Shown here: piece after piece, positions 16,923-25,639 of the stretch
How positions within the stretch are numbered: position 1 is the stretch's first letter
Layout: every line of letters begins with the position of its first letter
Source of the DNA: Ruminococcus difficilis
GTDB lineage: Bacteria; Bacillota_A; Clostridia; Oscillospirales; Acutalibacteraceae
NCBI RefSeq assembly: GCF_016680995.1
Contig: NZ_JAEQMG010000105.1
Span: forward strand, 1-54,667
Direction of reading: 5' to 3'
DNA length: 54,667 nt
Translations under genes and position numbers: made by a program
Notes under the pieces: model-generated
Databases searched by the model: none
What the model saw: only the letters and a program-made list of their open reading frames with translations
Told to the model about the DNA's origin: nothing

Positions 16923-18335
16923 CTATATGATACTTTTCAATTTTGCCGCGTCGCAAACATCGACTTTGTTATCTTTCGTCACATCCGCGGCAAGCATATA
17001 CACACCGTTGAAATCGGACGCTCCGATCAGATAATCCATCAACGTGTTCAAGTCCCGCGAGTTACAGCTTCCTTCACCCGTGATATCGCCGTTGATCGCC
17101 AATTCATAGGTATAGATGAATTCGTCGGATTCAAACACGGCGGTCATCGCCGTACCGATATTGCCGCTCTTTTTCACGGTGTTTCCACGATAGATCGTGA
17201 GTGAATATCCATCGTAGCTCATGTTCTTTTTGAATGCCGCTACCGTCGTTTGCGGTGAAATACCGGAGATATAGTAGCGCGTAGGATCCACATGATAGAC
17301 ATCGGAGGAGATCAAGGATGATCCCGCGCTTTGCTGTTGACCCGAATGATTCACTGCGTTATCACCGCCATTGGAGGACTTTGCCGACTGATCTCCGCCG
17401 TTTTCATCCGATTGCTCATCACCGGGATCATCATTAACTCTCAGCGAGGTGAAGGCGCTTTGACTGACCGTAAATGATACGGAACCACCGGAAGCGATCA
17501 AGCTGTTACCGTTCGCGTAAACCGAGATCACCTGTCCCGATGCATGATAATAGGCGATCTTTTCACCCGAGTCGAGATCATACGCGTTGATGGTACTGCC
17601 GTTCGGATAATAAAGCGTGTTTCCGATGACGCAAACCGACGCCGCTCTGTTATCGGCGTCAACGGAAAACAGATAGGATACCCGATCACCGTTTAGCTCA
17701 TATACTTTACCGTGTCCGGATACAAGAATCCTGCTGTCGGCAGGGAAGAGGGGCGTATCGACCTTATCTCCCGCCAACGCGTTGAAGCGATTCGATGACA
17801 GTTGATACAGCGTATCACCGGCGACGGCGTAGATGCCGCCGCGATATCCGCCGAAAACAGCATTGATCTCACTGTCAAAGCGATATCGGCCGAGATAACC
17901 TCCGCTGTATGAGAAAGCAATCAGTTCATGATCGTCCTGAACGTTCTCGATATAGATCGCGCCGTTATCGCAGGCGAAATCCGTATTGTTATACAGTAAC
18001 GCGTCATTGATCACAAAACCCTCTAAATAATCGGTATCTGTATAATAAACAAATACAGAGAGTTGATTCCTTCTGACGTCCTCACACAACAACACCGCCT
18101 TGCCCCGATAGGCACAGACCGAACGAATAGGGGAGGGAACATCTACGCCCGCGTTGAGCGTATGAGAAGCGTAGCGGGTGATATCCGCATGGGAGCCGTT
18201 GAAACGGATGAAGTAGATACCGGTATCATCTGCGCTTTGATAGACGCGGGATGATTGAGGCGTATGGGCAGATGTCGGGAAGGAAGCTAACGTCAACAGT
18301 ACAACACACAGGATCAGACAAAGGACCCGTTTCAT
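16923..18335 (-). CDS. Secreted beta-propeller-like protein with C-terminal dockerin
   Basis: Encodes 470 residues. A signal peptide covers about 1-23. Residues 30-310 contain repeated four-strand units with Tyr/Gly turns (GKAVLLCEDV, GAIYIENVQD, GKVYELNGD, GNTLYYPNGS) resembling a PQQ/WD-like propeller. A Gly/Ser/Asp/Gln linker follows (about 310-355). A type I dockerin module is at about 415-470, with Ca-binding loops GDITGEGSCNSRDLNTLM and ADVTKDNKVDVCDAAKL. Dockerins bind cohesins of cellulosome-like scaffolds, so the protein is likely displayed on the surface or in a complex. No cohesin is encoded in this window. No enzyme active site is recognised. Confidence 0.7.
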   Translation of the reverse strand: MKRVLCLILCVVLLTLASFPTSAHTPQSSRVYQSADDTGIYFIRFNGSHADITRYASHTLNAGVDVPSPIRSVCAYRGKAVLLCEDVRRNQLSVFVYYTDTDYLEGFVINDALLYNNTDFACDNGAIYIENVQDDHELIAFSYSGGYLGRYRFDSEINAVFGGYRGGIYAVAGDTLYQLSSNRFNALAGDKVDTPLFPADSRILVSGHGKVYELNGDRVSYLFSVDADNRAASVCVIGNTLYYPNGSTINAYDLDSGEKIAYYHASGQVISVYANGNSLIASGGSVSFTVSQSAFTSLRVNDDPGDEQSDENGGDQSAKSSNGGDNAVNHSGQQQSAGSSLISSDVYHVDPTRYYISGISPQTTVAAFKKNMSYDGYSLTIYRGNTVKKSGNIGTAMTAVFESDEFIYTYELAINGDITGEGSCNSRDLNTLMDYLIGASDFNGVYMLAADVTKDNKVDVCDAAKLKSII

Positions 18336-18490
18336 TCGACCTCACCCCTTATCATTCGACATTATTTGCTGTCTATATTGATTATACAGCAGCGCATTAT
18401 ATAACACAAGATAAGATAAATAATTAACAATGATTGTGATCGGTAAGTGTTTTGGCTACTACATAATCATATCAACTACTTAATAAAAGA

Positions 18491-18527
18491 AATAACTCCA
18501 TCGCCGTAAAAAGCAATGGAGTTATTC
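18491..18527 (-). terminator. Terminator of tRNA-Ser
   Basis: AATAACTCCAT pairs with ATGGAGTTATT around a loop of about 14 nt, just downstream of the tRNA on the minus strand and followed there by TTCTTTTAT. Confidence 0.7.
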
Positions 18528-18533
18528 TCTTAA

Positions 18534-18622
18534 TGGCGGAAGCGGTGGGATTCGAACCCACGAGCCCGTGAGGACTACCTGATTTCGAGTCAGGCCCGTT
18601 ATGACCACTTCGATACGCTTCC
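18534..18622 (-). tRNA. tRNA-Ser (CGA)
   Basis: The 89-nt gene folds with acceptor GGAAGCG/CGCTTCC, anticodon stem CCTGA/TCAGG with loop CTCGAAA (anticodon CGA, codon UCG), a long class II variable arm and T-arm GTGGG-TTCGAAT-CCCAC. CCA is encoded at the 3' end. Confidence 0.95.
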
Positions 18623-18668
18623 GTATTCATTTGTGCAACAGTTATTTTACTTTGTTTTTTTCATAATG

Positions 18669-19781
18669 TCAAGTGTTTTCTAATAAATAAGCGATTACAG
18701 CGTTGGATACGAGAAAACCTTTTACACTAAGCGAGATCGCGGTGTCAGTGACATGACACAAGCCTTGCTGCTGCAATCTCTTTGCACAGGCGATCATCCT
18801 TTCACTGACCGGACGCCCGAATCGCTCCCGATATTTCTCATAATTCAACCCTTCCGTCAAGCGGAGCGCCAGCATGATATACTCGTCGCTGTCACCGCCG
18901 TCGGATTCTTTACACACAAATCCATCATAGAAGCGCTGAAAATCACTGTCATAATAAAAGCGCTTGCCGTCGATAAAGGAGTGAGCGGAGGGCCCGAGTC
19001 CAAGATATTCATCATCGTGCCAATAATGCAGATTATGGCGGCTCTCACGCCCTTTTACAGAGAAATTGGAAATCTCATATTGACGATAGCCCAGCGACGA
19101 CAGCTTCTCCACCGTATGCTCATAGAATCCGGCCTGTTCATCGTCATTGAATAACGGCAACTGATCTTTCATTGCGCCAAACCGCGTGCCTTCTTCGATT
19201 TTCAGGATATAGGCGGAGATATGCTGTACATAGCAGGACGAACAAAAATCCAGTGTTGCGTCAAGTGAATCGATCGTTTGCTCCGGGATCGCAAGCATCA
19301 CATCCAGCGAGATATTGTCAAATCCCGCATTTTGCGCGCTTTCTACGGTACGGCGCGCGTCATCGACAGTGTGACGGCGGCCGAGGAGTTTCAGCTCGTT
19401 TTCGTTAGCGCTCTGTAAGCCGATCGAAAGACGATTGAAGCCCGCCTGCTTCATCAGTTTGAAATCCAGCTCATTTGTTGATGAAGGGTTGACCTCGACC
19501 GTGATCTCAGCGTTTTCGCTGATATCAAACGACTGATAAACAGAATCCAAAATATGAATCAGGCGTTCATGACCGAGTAGGGAAGGGGTACCGCCGCCGA
19601 AATAGACAGTATCAACCGGGCGGTCGATTCTTTTGCACCATGCTTCGATACTGTCAAGTAAATGCTCTGTATATTCGTTTAGTTCAGCATCGTCCTTACG
19701 CGGACGACGGCTAAAAAAATTGCAATAGGCGCATTTGCCATCACAAAACGGGATATGCAGATAAAGTCCGATCGGATCCAT
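18669..19781 (-). CDS. hemW: HemW-like radical SAM protein
   Basis: Encodes 370 residues. ATG 19781 lies behind AGGAGACGCT. The CxxxCxxC cluster motif is CDGKCAYC at 13-20 in the context YLHIPFCDGKCAYCNF. It is followed by VYFGGGTPSLL, VEVNPSS and NRLSIGLQSANENELKLLGR, all typical of HemW, formerly called oxygen-independent coproporphyrinogen oxidase. HemW binds haem and is now regarded as a haem chaperone rather than the oxidase. The first cysteine is followed by DGKC rather than xxxCxFCxC, so the fourth Cys characteristic of HemN is replaced by Phe (CNF), as in HemW. Single gene. Confidence 0.85.
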   Translation of the reverse strand: MDPIGLYLHIPFCDGKCAYCNFFSRRPRKDDAELNEYTEHLLDSIEAWCKRIDRPVDTVYFGGGTPSLLGHERLIHILDSVYQSFDISENAEITVEVNPSSTNELDFKLMKQAGFNRLSIGLQSANENELKLLGRRHTVDDARRTVESAQNAGFDNISLDVMLAIPEQTIDSLDATLDFCSSCYVQHISAYILKIEEGTRFGAMKDQLPLFNDDEQAGFYEHTVEKLSSLGYRQYEISNFSVKGRESRHNLHYWHDDEYLGLGPSAHSFIDGKRFYYDSDFQRFYDGFVCKESDGGDSDEYIMLALRLTEGLNYEKYRERFGRPVSERMIACAKRLQQQGLCHVTDTAISLSVKGFLVSNAVIAYLLENT

Positions 19782-19841
19782 AGCGTCTCCTTCATGTGGA
19801 AAAATCCACTGTTTATCACAAAAATGCTATACAAAGGGGTG

Positions 19842-19867
19842 AGGCAGGAACTCGCGTTCCTGCCTCA
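19842..19867. terminator. Perfect 11-bp hairpin in the hemW-prfC gap
   Basis: GAGGCAGGAAC and GTTCCTGCCTC are separated by TCGC. There is no strong T-run, so terminator function is uncertain. The rest of the 325-bp gap is AT-rich and holds the prfC promoter. Confidence 0.45.
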
Positions 19868-19990
19868 AATTTGGAAGGTATATGAAAAAACTTAGATGAA
19901 TTCTTGTTTGTACTGCTATTTTAATAAAATATCAGAAAAAAGTCAAGTGCATTTGGTCAATTTAACGTAGAAAAAACACCCCCAAAGTTG

Positions 19991-20020
19991 TTGACTTTTA
20001 CTATAGAATAATAGTAAAAT
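19991..20020 (+). promoter_or_regulatory. Predicted prfC promoter with palindrome in the spacer
   Basis: TTGACT (19991-19996), an 18-nt spacer and TAAAAT (20015-20020). The spacer contains TTTACTAT-AGAATA-ATAGTAAA (19997-20018), an 8-bp inverted repeat placed where a repressor would block RNA polymerase. Confidence 0.5.
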
Positions 20021-20106
20021 TATATCGTATCACTAAAAACACATATGTTTCCTATTGCACATTGCACTATGGAACTGTCATATTGACGAATGCACGGAGG
20101 TATGAA

Positions 20107-21693
20107 TTGAGCACTTTGACCGAACAAATCGAGAAACGACGCACATTCGCGATCATCTCCCATCCCGACGCCGGTAAAACGACGTTGACCGAAAAACTGC
20201 TGTTATACGGCGGCGCGATCAACTTAGCGGGTTCCGTAAAGGGAAAGAGAACTGCTAAGCACGCGGTATCCGACTGGATGGAGATTGAAAAACAAAGAGG
20301 TATCTCTGTCACATCATCGGTATTACAGTTCAAATATGACGGCTACTGCATCAATATTCTGGACACACCGGGACATCAGGACTTCTCCGAAGATACCTAT
20401 CGTACATTGATGGCGGCTGACAGCGCCGTGATGGTGATCGACGCCTCCAAGGGTGTTGAGAACCAGACAAAAAAGCTCTTCAAGGTCTGCGTCATGCGCC
20501 ATATCCCGATCATCACTTTCATCAACAAGATGGATCGTGACGCGCAGAATCCCTTTGATCTGTTGGAGGATATCGAGAATGTCCTCGGTATCAACACCTG
20601 TCCCATGAACTGGCCGATCGGCTCGGGTAAGGAATTCAAGGGCGTCTATGACCGCAAGAAGGGCAAGATCCTTTCCTATACCGCCAACAACGGACAGCGA
20701 GAGGTAGAGCAGGAGGAGATTCCGCTCGATGATCCCGATCTAGACAGCAAGCTGTTTTACGGACAGAAGGATACGCTCTTTGACGACATCGACCTGCTGG
20801 ACGGCGCGGGCAATGAATTCGATATCGATATGGTGCGTAGCGGACAGCTGACTCCGGTATTCTTCGGCTCGGCACTCACCAACTTCGGTGTAGAACCATT
20901 TCTGCAGGAGTTCTTACAACTCACCACAGCGCCCTTGGCGCGTGAAGCGGGCGGTGAGATGATCGCTCCCGATTCCGATTTCTTCTCCGCGTTCGTCTTT
21001 AAGATCCAGGCAAACATGAATAAGGCGCATCGCGACCGTGTGGCATTCATGCGTATCTGCTCCGGAAAGTTCGATAAGAACATGGAGGTCTACCATGTGC
21101 AGGGCGACAGAAAGATGAAGCTCTCTCAGCCGCAGCAGATCATGGCGCAGGAGCGTGAGGTCGTAGAGGAAGCCTATGCGGGCGATATCATCGGCGTATT
21201 CGACCCCGGTATGTTCTCGATCGGCGACACCATTGTATCTCCCGGTCAGAAATTCGCGTTCAAGGGGATCCCGACCTTCGCGCCGGAGCACTTTGCGCTG
21301 GTACGCCAGAAGGATACCATGAAGCGTAAGCAGTTCGTCAAGGGCATGAACCAGATCGCGCAGGAGGGTGCGATCCAGATCTTCCACGAGCCGGAATCCG
21401 GTATGGAAGAAGTCATCGTCGGCGTTGTCGGCGTACTGCAGTTCGACGTTTTGAAATACCGCCTTGAGAATGAATACAACGTTGAGATCATCATGGAGAA
21501 CACACCGTATCAGTTCATCCGCTGGATCACCTCCGAGGTCGATTATAAGGCATTGGATCTGGCTTCGGATACCAAGGTCGTAGCGGATTTCCGCGATAAC
21601 AAGCTGCTGCTGTTCCGCTCGGAGTGGAGTATCGACTGGGCGCTGGAGCATAATAAGGGCTTGACCTTGCAGGATTTCGGTAACGCGGAGTAA
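20107..21693 (+). CDS. prfC: Peptide chain release factor 3
   Basis: GTPase that removes RF1/RF2 from the ribosome after peptide release. I start at TTG 20107, which has GGAGG 7 nt upstream and gives 528 residues, the normal RF3 length. The open frame continues to 20062 without a ribosome binding site. Seen: G1 SHPDAGKTT (18-26), switch I region with KQRGISVTSS, G3 DTPGHQDF (about 85), G4 NKMD (about 140), then beta-barrel and domain III sequences including TFAPEHFA and GVVGVLQFDV. Class II translational GTPase features fit RF3 rather than EF-G. Downstream are intergenic repeats and a terminator that overlaps the sigK start region. Confidence 0.93.
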   Translation: MSTLTEQIEKRRTFAIISHPDAGKTTLTEKLLLYGGAINLAGSVKGKRTAKHAVSDWMEIEKQRGISVTSSVLQFKYDGYCINILDTPGHQDFSEDTYRTLMAADSAVMVIDASKGVENQTKKLFKVCVMRHIPIITFINKMDRDAQNPFDLLEDIENVLGINTCPMNWPIGSGKEFKGVYDRKKGKILSYTANNGQREVEQEEIPLDDPDLDSKLFYGQKDTLFDDIDLLDGAGNEFDIDMVRSGQLTPVFFGSALTNFGVEPFLQEFLQLTTAPLAREAGGEMIAPDSDFFSAFVFKIQANMNKAHRDRVAFMRICSGKFDKNMEVYHVQGDRKMKLSQPQQIMAQEREVVEEAYAGDIIGVFDPGMFSIGDTIVSPGQKFAFKGIPTFAPEHFALVRQKDTMKRKQFVKGMNQIAQEGAIQIFHEPESGMEEVIVGVVGVLQFDVLKYRLENEYNVEIIMENTPYQFIRWITSEVDYKALDLASDTKVVADFRDNKLLLFRSEWSIDWALEHNKGLTLQDFGNAE

Positions 21694-21695
21694 GC

Positions 21696-21838
21696 GGTTG
21701 AGATTGCCACACCCCTTAGAAAGGGGTTCGCAATGACGATTTGTTTAGTGAGATTGCCACACCCCATTAAAACTGAACTCGCACCAACATATTAAATCGG
21801 TTGAGATTGCCACAGCTCATTGATGAGCTCGCAATGAC
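21696..21838. repeat. Family A repeats, three units with variable palindromic core
   Basis: Units at 21696-21737, 21747-21787 (degenerate right end) and 21799-21838 begin (GGTT)GAGATTGCCAC and end TCGCAATGAC. The centres differ: CCCCTT/AAGGGG in the first, AGCTCATTGATGAGCT in the third, each its own palindrome. A fourth unit is at 22592. Confidence 0.75.
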
Positions 21839-21861
21839 TTTTTTATAGACAGGCAAAACAG

Positions 21862-21897
21862 AACCACCTTGTGAATACAATTTCATGAGGTGGTTTT
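21862..21897 (+). terminator. prfC terminator overlapping the sigK ribosome binding site
   Basis: Positions 21862-21875 pair with 21882-21895 (14 bp including two G-T pairs, 6-nt loop), followed by TTTTTT. The right arm contains GAGG, the only Shine-Dalgarno-like sequence before the TTG start of sigK at 21898. A classic terminator shape therefore also buries the sigK translation signal. Confidence 0.75.
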
Positions 21898-22584
21898 TTG
21901 TTTGGATTCTTATCGTATATCAGCCAATACATCTTTCTGTTCATTCTGCATATCGCGCACAGTGAGAGCTTTCCGAAGCCGTTGAAAAAGGCGGAGGAGC
22001 AGCATTATCTGGAGCTCGCCGCAAAGGGAGATATCGGCGCGCGGAATATCCTTGTCGAGCATAACCTGCGCTTGGTCGCGCACATCATCAAGAAGTATTA
22101 TCAAAACTACGGCGGTCAGGATGACTTGGTATCCATCGGTACGATTGGTCTGATCAAGGCGATCAACACCTTCAATATCGACAAGAACATCAAGCTGTCA
22201 AGCTACGCCTCTCGCTGTATCGAGAACGAGATCCTGATGTTCTTCCGCAACAACCGCAAATCGGCGCAGGATGTATCCCTGAACGATACGATCGATACCG
22301 ACAAAGACGGTAATCCGCTGACGCTGATGGACATTATGGCGTCCGATATGGATGTAGCCGAGGATGTGGACACCAAGCTCCATCTGGAGGTATTGAGCCG
22401 CTATATCGACGAGGTATTAACGCCCAGAGAAAAAGAAGTCATCATCAAGCGGTACGGGATCGGCGGTGTGAAGATACAGACACAGCGGGAGTTGGCGAAA
22501 AAGCTGAACATCTCGCGCTCCTATATCTCACGAATCGAGAAAAAGGCTTTGGAAAAGCTGAGGAGCCGTTATGAGCAGGGATAA
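21898..22584 (+). CDS. sigK: RNA polymerase sporulation sigma factor, pro-SigK
   Basis: Encodes 228 residues. The late mother-cell sigma factor drives coat, cortex and mother-cell lysis genes. TTG 21898 is the only plausible start. It gives a hydrophobic 24-residue leader (FGFLSYISQYIFLFILHI) before FPKPLKKAEE, matching the cleaved pro-sequence of Bacillus pro-SigK, which is processed by SpoIVFB. Region 2 (DDLVSIGTIGLIKAINTF, about 76-93) and region 4 with its helix-turn-helix (TQRELAKKLNISRSYISRIE) are intact. No skin-type element interrupts the gene. Its ribosome binding site lies in a terminator-like hairpin, so a separate promoter or read-through control is likely. Confidence 0.92.
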   Translation: MFGFLSYISQYIFLFILHIAHSESFPKPLKKAEEQHYLELAAKGDIGARNILVEHNLRLVAHIIKKYYQNYGGQDDLVSIGTIGLIKAINTFNIDKNIKLSSYASRCIENEILMFFRNNRKSAQDVSLNDTIDTDKDGNPLTLMDIMASDMDVAEDVDTKLHLEVLSRYIDEVLTPREKEVIIKRYGIGGVKIQTQRELAKKLNISRSYISRIEKKALEKLRSRYEQG

Positions 22585-22591
22585 GATATAA

Positions 22592-22638
22592 GGTTGAGAT
22601 TGCCACAGGTTGACAAATACGTCAACCCTCGCAATGAC
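22592..22638. repeat. Family A repeat, fourth unit
   Basis: GGTTGAGATTGCCAC at the left and TCGCAATGAC at the right, with core GGTTGAC...GTCAACC, a different palindrome from the units at 21696 and 21799. Confidence 0.75.
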
Positions 22639-22704
22639 TGTTTTAATGTGGGATTGCAATCGATTGTCACACCGGGTAACATTCTTAATGACGAGCGATA
22701 AATC

Positions 22705-22732
22705 TTGACTATATCGGAATTTAAAGTATAAT
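22705..22732 (+). promoter_or_regulatory. Predicted promoter of the amidase gene
   Basis: TTGACT (22705-22710), a 16-nt spacer and TATAAT (22727-22732). The -10 box overlaps an in-frame ATG at 22731, so that ATG cannot be the start of a transcript made here. Confidence 0.6.
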
Positions 22733-22769
22733 GAAATCAGTGCTTTCATATACATATCTCGGTGATCGT

Positions 22770-23486
22770 ATGAAAGTCAAAACCATATATCTGATGATAC
22801 TGGCGGTTATATTGATAACCTTTTGCCTTGTAATGTATTCGGCATTCTCCAATATCACCGCGCGTACCGCTGCCGATTCATTGGAGCAACAGCCGATGAT
22901 CGTGATCGACGCGGGTCACGGCGGAGAGGACGGCGGAGCCGAAGTCGACGGCGTACTGGAAAAGGATATCAACCTGAGTATCGCCGGAAAGCTCTCTGAG
23001 ATCCTGCGCCTTTGCGGATGCCGCGTGACAGAGATCCGTGACGAGGATATTTCCGTCTACGACAGTGACGCGCAAACACTCAGAGAGAAGAAGGTCTCCG
23101 ATCTCAAGCGGCGTGTGGAGATCGCCAACGAAAGCGGCAACAATATTCTGGTCAGTATCCATCAGAACAAGTTCGATAACAGCGCCTACAGCGGTGCTCA
23201 GCTGTTCTATTCATCCAACCATGATGACAGTCGGGTGCTGGCGGAAAGTATCCGCGGCGCGATCACATCACTGCTGCAAAAGGATAATACGCGCGAGCTC
23301 AAGCCCGCAGGCTCCGATATCTATTTGCTCGATCACGCCGAAGTCCCCGCCGTGATCGTCGAATGCGGATTCTTGTCCAATCAACAAGAACGGTCAAAGC
23401 TGATGGATGACGACTATCAGAATGAAATGGCATACGCCGTCGCGATGGGTGTGTTGGAATATATCAACGCTTATGATACTCGCTGA
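22770..23486 (+). CDS. cwlD: N-acetylmuramoyl-L-alanine amidase, CwlD-like
   Basis: Encodes 238 residues from ATG 22770, behind GGTGATCGT. An upstream in-frame ATG lies in the promoter -10 box. One N-terminal signal anchor covers about 6-25 (LMILAVILITFCLVMYSAF). The rest is an Amidase_3 domain: VIDAGHGGEDGGA (about 45, first Zn His), a metal Glu in the next helix region, SIHQNKF (about 129, second His), and VIVECGFLSN (about 194, catalytic Glu). In spore formers CwlD removes peptides so that muramic-delta-lactam can form in the cortex. Position next to sigK supports a sporulation role. Confidence 0.8.
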   Translation: MKVKTIYLMILAVILITFCLVMYSAFSNITARTAADSLEQQPMIVIDAGHGGEDGGAEVDGVLEKDINLSIAGKLSEILRLCGCRVTEIRDEDISVYDSDAQTLREKKVSDLKRRVEIANESGNNILVSIHQNKFDNSAYSGAQLFYSSNHDDSRVLAESIRGAITSLLQKDNTRELKPAGSDIYLLDHAEVPAVIVECGFLSNQQERSKLMDDDYQNEMAYAVAMGVLEYINAYDTR

Positions 23487-23503
23487 AGCTCGAACAATCT
23501 AAT

Positions 23504-23552
23504 ACAATTCCTCAGTCGGCTTTGCCGACAGCTCCCTTTCCCAAAGGGAGCC
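23504..23552. repeat. Family B repeat
   Basis: ACAATTCCTCAGTCGGC then TTTGCCGACAGCTCC, a CCTTT/AAAGG pair and GGGAGCC. The core GTCGGC/GCCGAC forms a hairpin, and GCTCCCTTT pairs with AAAGGGAGC. Confidence 0.75.
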
Positions 23553-23582
23553 TGATAATAATATAGAAAAGGAATATGAATT

Positions 23583-24947
23583 ATGGCTAAGATCAAAAGT
23601 GTATATATCTGCTCGGAATGTGGCTACGAAAGCCCCAAATGGTACGGAAAATGTCCGTCCTGCGGCGAATGGAACACCATGAACGAGGAGATCAAGGATA
23701 CCGCGAAAACCGCATCCGCGTCGCGTTCTCACGCGACTGCCTACGCGCCTCCGGTACATATCCGCGAGATCGACACCACAGACGAGATCCGCTATCAGAC
23801 CGGCTCCAAGGAGCTCGATCGCGTGATGGGCGGCGGCATCGTCAAGGGCAGTCTGATTCTCTTAGGCGGCGATCCCGGTATCGGTAAATCGACCATCCTG
23901 CTGCAAATCTGCGAATACCTCGGCAGAAGCTTGAAGATCCTCTATGTATCGGGTGAGGAAAGTAAACGTCAGCTAAAATTGCGTGCCGAGCGTCTCGGCG
24001 TCAATTCCGAGAATCTGTACATCTTGACGCAGACCGATGTAGAGCTGGTTTGCGAGACCATCCGTCAGGACAAGCCCGATATCGTGATGATCGACTCCAT
24101 CCAGACGATGTCGCTGTCGGAGCTGAATTCCTCGCCGGGCTCGGTGACGCAGGTTCGTGAGTCCACCAACTTCTTCATGCGTACCGCAAAAAGCATGGAT
24201 ATCCCGATGATCATCGTCGGTCATGTCAACAAAGAAGGCTCCATCGCGGGTCCGAAGGTACTCGAACACGTCGTGGACGCGGTACTGCACTTTGAGGGCG
24301 ACAGACAGATGAGCTATCGCATCCTCAGAGCGGTCAAGAACCGTTACGGCTCCACCAATGAGATCGGTGTATTTGAGATGACGGACGAAGGGCTCAAAGA
24401 GGTCGAAAACCCCTCTCTGATGCTGATTTCCGGCAGACCGAAGAACGTCAGCGGCACCTGTATCGCGTGCGCGATGGAGGGTACCCGTCCGATCCTGGCG
24501 GAGATCCAGGCTTTGGCGGCGTCTACGGGATTCGGCAATCCGCGCAGGATGTGCACGGGTTTTGATTACAACCGCATGAACATGATCATCGCGGTGTTGG
24601 AAAAACGCGCCGGTTACTATTTCAACAACACCGATGCCTACATCAATGTTGTCGGAGGCTTACGATTGGATGAAACCGCAGTCGATCTGGCGGTCGGTAT
24701 CGCGCTGATATCCTCGCTCAAGGATGTACCCGTCAATGAGAACGCGATCGCGTTCGGCGAGATCGGACTTGCCGGAGAGATCCGCTCCGTCAGTCATGTA
24801 CAGCAGCGCGTCAGCGAAGCGGTGCGTCTGGGCTTCACCAAGATCATCATCCCGTCGCATAACAAGAAGGATATCACCGGCATCAACGGCGTAGAGATCG
24901 TGCCGGTCAAGAATGTACGTCAGGCGTTTGAGGCGATCTGTGAATAA
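23583..24947 (+). CDS. radA: DNA repair protein RadA
   Basis: Encodes 454 residues, the normal length. RadA is a branch-migration helicase that helps RecA in recombination and repair. The N-terminal zinc finger has C10, C13, C24 and C27 (CSECGYESPKWYGKCPSCGEW). Walker A GGDPGIGKST starts near 96, Walker B MIDSIQTM follows, and the RadA signature KNRYG is near 252. The C-terminal third is the Lon-protease-like domain (VVGGLRLDETAVDLAVGIAL) without protease activity in this family. It overlaps the following DUF6873 gene by 8 bp. Confidence 0.95.
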   Translation: MAKIKSVYICSECGYESPKWYGKCPSCGEWNTMNEEIKDTAKTASASRSHATAYAPPVHIREIDTTDEIRYQTGSKELDRVMGGGIVKGSLILLGGDPGIGKSTILLQICEYLGRSLKILYVSGEESKRQLKLRAERLGVNSENLYILTQTDVELVCETIRQDKPDIVMIDSIQTMSLSELNSSPGSVTQVRESTNFFMRTAKSMDIPMIIVGHVNKEGSIAGPKVLEHVVDAVLHFEGDRQMSYRILRAVKNRYGSTNEIGVFEMTDEGLKEVENPSLMLISGRPKNVSGTCIACAMEGTRPILAEIQALAASTGFGNPRRMCTGFDYNRMNMIIAVLEKRAGYYFNNTDAYINVVGGLRLDETAVDLAVGIALISSLKDVPVNENAIAFGEIGLAGEIRSVSHVQQRVSEAVRLGFTKIIIPSHNKKDITGINGVEIVPVKNVRQAFEAICE

Positions 24948-25635
24948 AGCGATCCTATCAACAAAGCGCCCACAGTTTGCCGCAAAATTGCGGGAATACG
25001 GGTATGAGATCATCCAAAGTGAAACCATACCGTGCAGTATGCCGTATGAGCGCGATCACGCCGATCTACAGTGCCTCATACTCGACGATACGGCTTTTGT
25101 CCTGTCGTGCTGTACACGCCTTTCTGAGGCGCTTTTCCGCGATTATCATGTGATATCATGCGGCGAAAAATTCAACGGCAGTTATCCCGATAACACCTGT
25201 CTGAACGCCGAATACTGCGGCGATAAACTGATCGGAAGAGTTGCGTCATTGGACGAAAAAGTCAAAGCATACTGCCATGAACACGAGATCGAATTAATTA
25301 ATGTTAATCAGGGGTACGCGAAATGCTCCTGCGTTCACATCGCGGAAAACGCCGTGATCACAGAGGATAACGGTATCATAAGCGCCTTGCGGAATACTGA
25401 AATCGATGTGTTCCCGATAGGGAAGGGGAGTGTACGGCTCGACGGAGCGGAATACGGCTTTCTCGGCGGCGCTTCGGGATATGATCGTGATAAGCATACC
25501 GTATACTTCTGCGGCGATATCGATCGACATCCCGATTCGGAGCGAATCAAGCGCTTTTGCGAAATAAATCATACAAATGTAATCAGCTTATCGGAAGATG
25601 AATTGACCGATATAGGCGGGATCACATTTTGTTAA
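24940..25635 (+). CDS. DUF6873 family, GME-fold protein
   Basis: GTG 24940 with GAGGCG just upstream gives 231 residues; it overlaps the radA stop. The sequence has the feel of a guanidino-modifying-enzyme (amidinotransferase) fold: a conserved HADLQC near 39, VNQGYAKCSCVHI near 116, and ENAVITEDNGI, in the order seen in DUF6873 proteins encoded behind radA in Clostridia. I do not see a confirmed catalytic Cys-His-Asp set, though C121 and C123 in AKCSC and H41 are candidates. There is no signal peptide. The biochemical role is unknown. Coupling to radA suggests a repair link, which is untested. Confidence 0.6.
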   Translation: MNKAILSTKRPQFAAKLREYGYEIIQSETIPCSMPYERDHADLQCLILDDTAFVLSCCTRLSEALFRDYHVISCGEKFNGSYPDNTCLNAEYCGDKLIGRVASLDEKVKAYCHEHEIELINVNQGYAKCSCVHIAENAVITEDNGIISALRNTEIDVFPIGKGSVRLDGAEYGFLGGASGYDRDKHTVYFCGDIDRHPDSERIKRFCEINHTNVISLSEDELTDIGGITFC

Positions 25636-25639
25636 ATAA

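Noticed and set aside
20914..21651. Minus-strand open frame of 245 codons
   Set aside because: Shadow of prfC, whose motifs are all in the plus frame.
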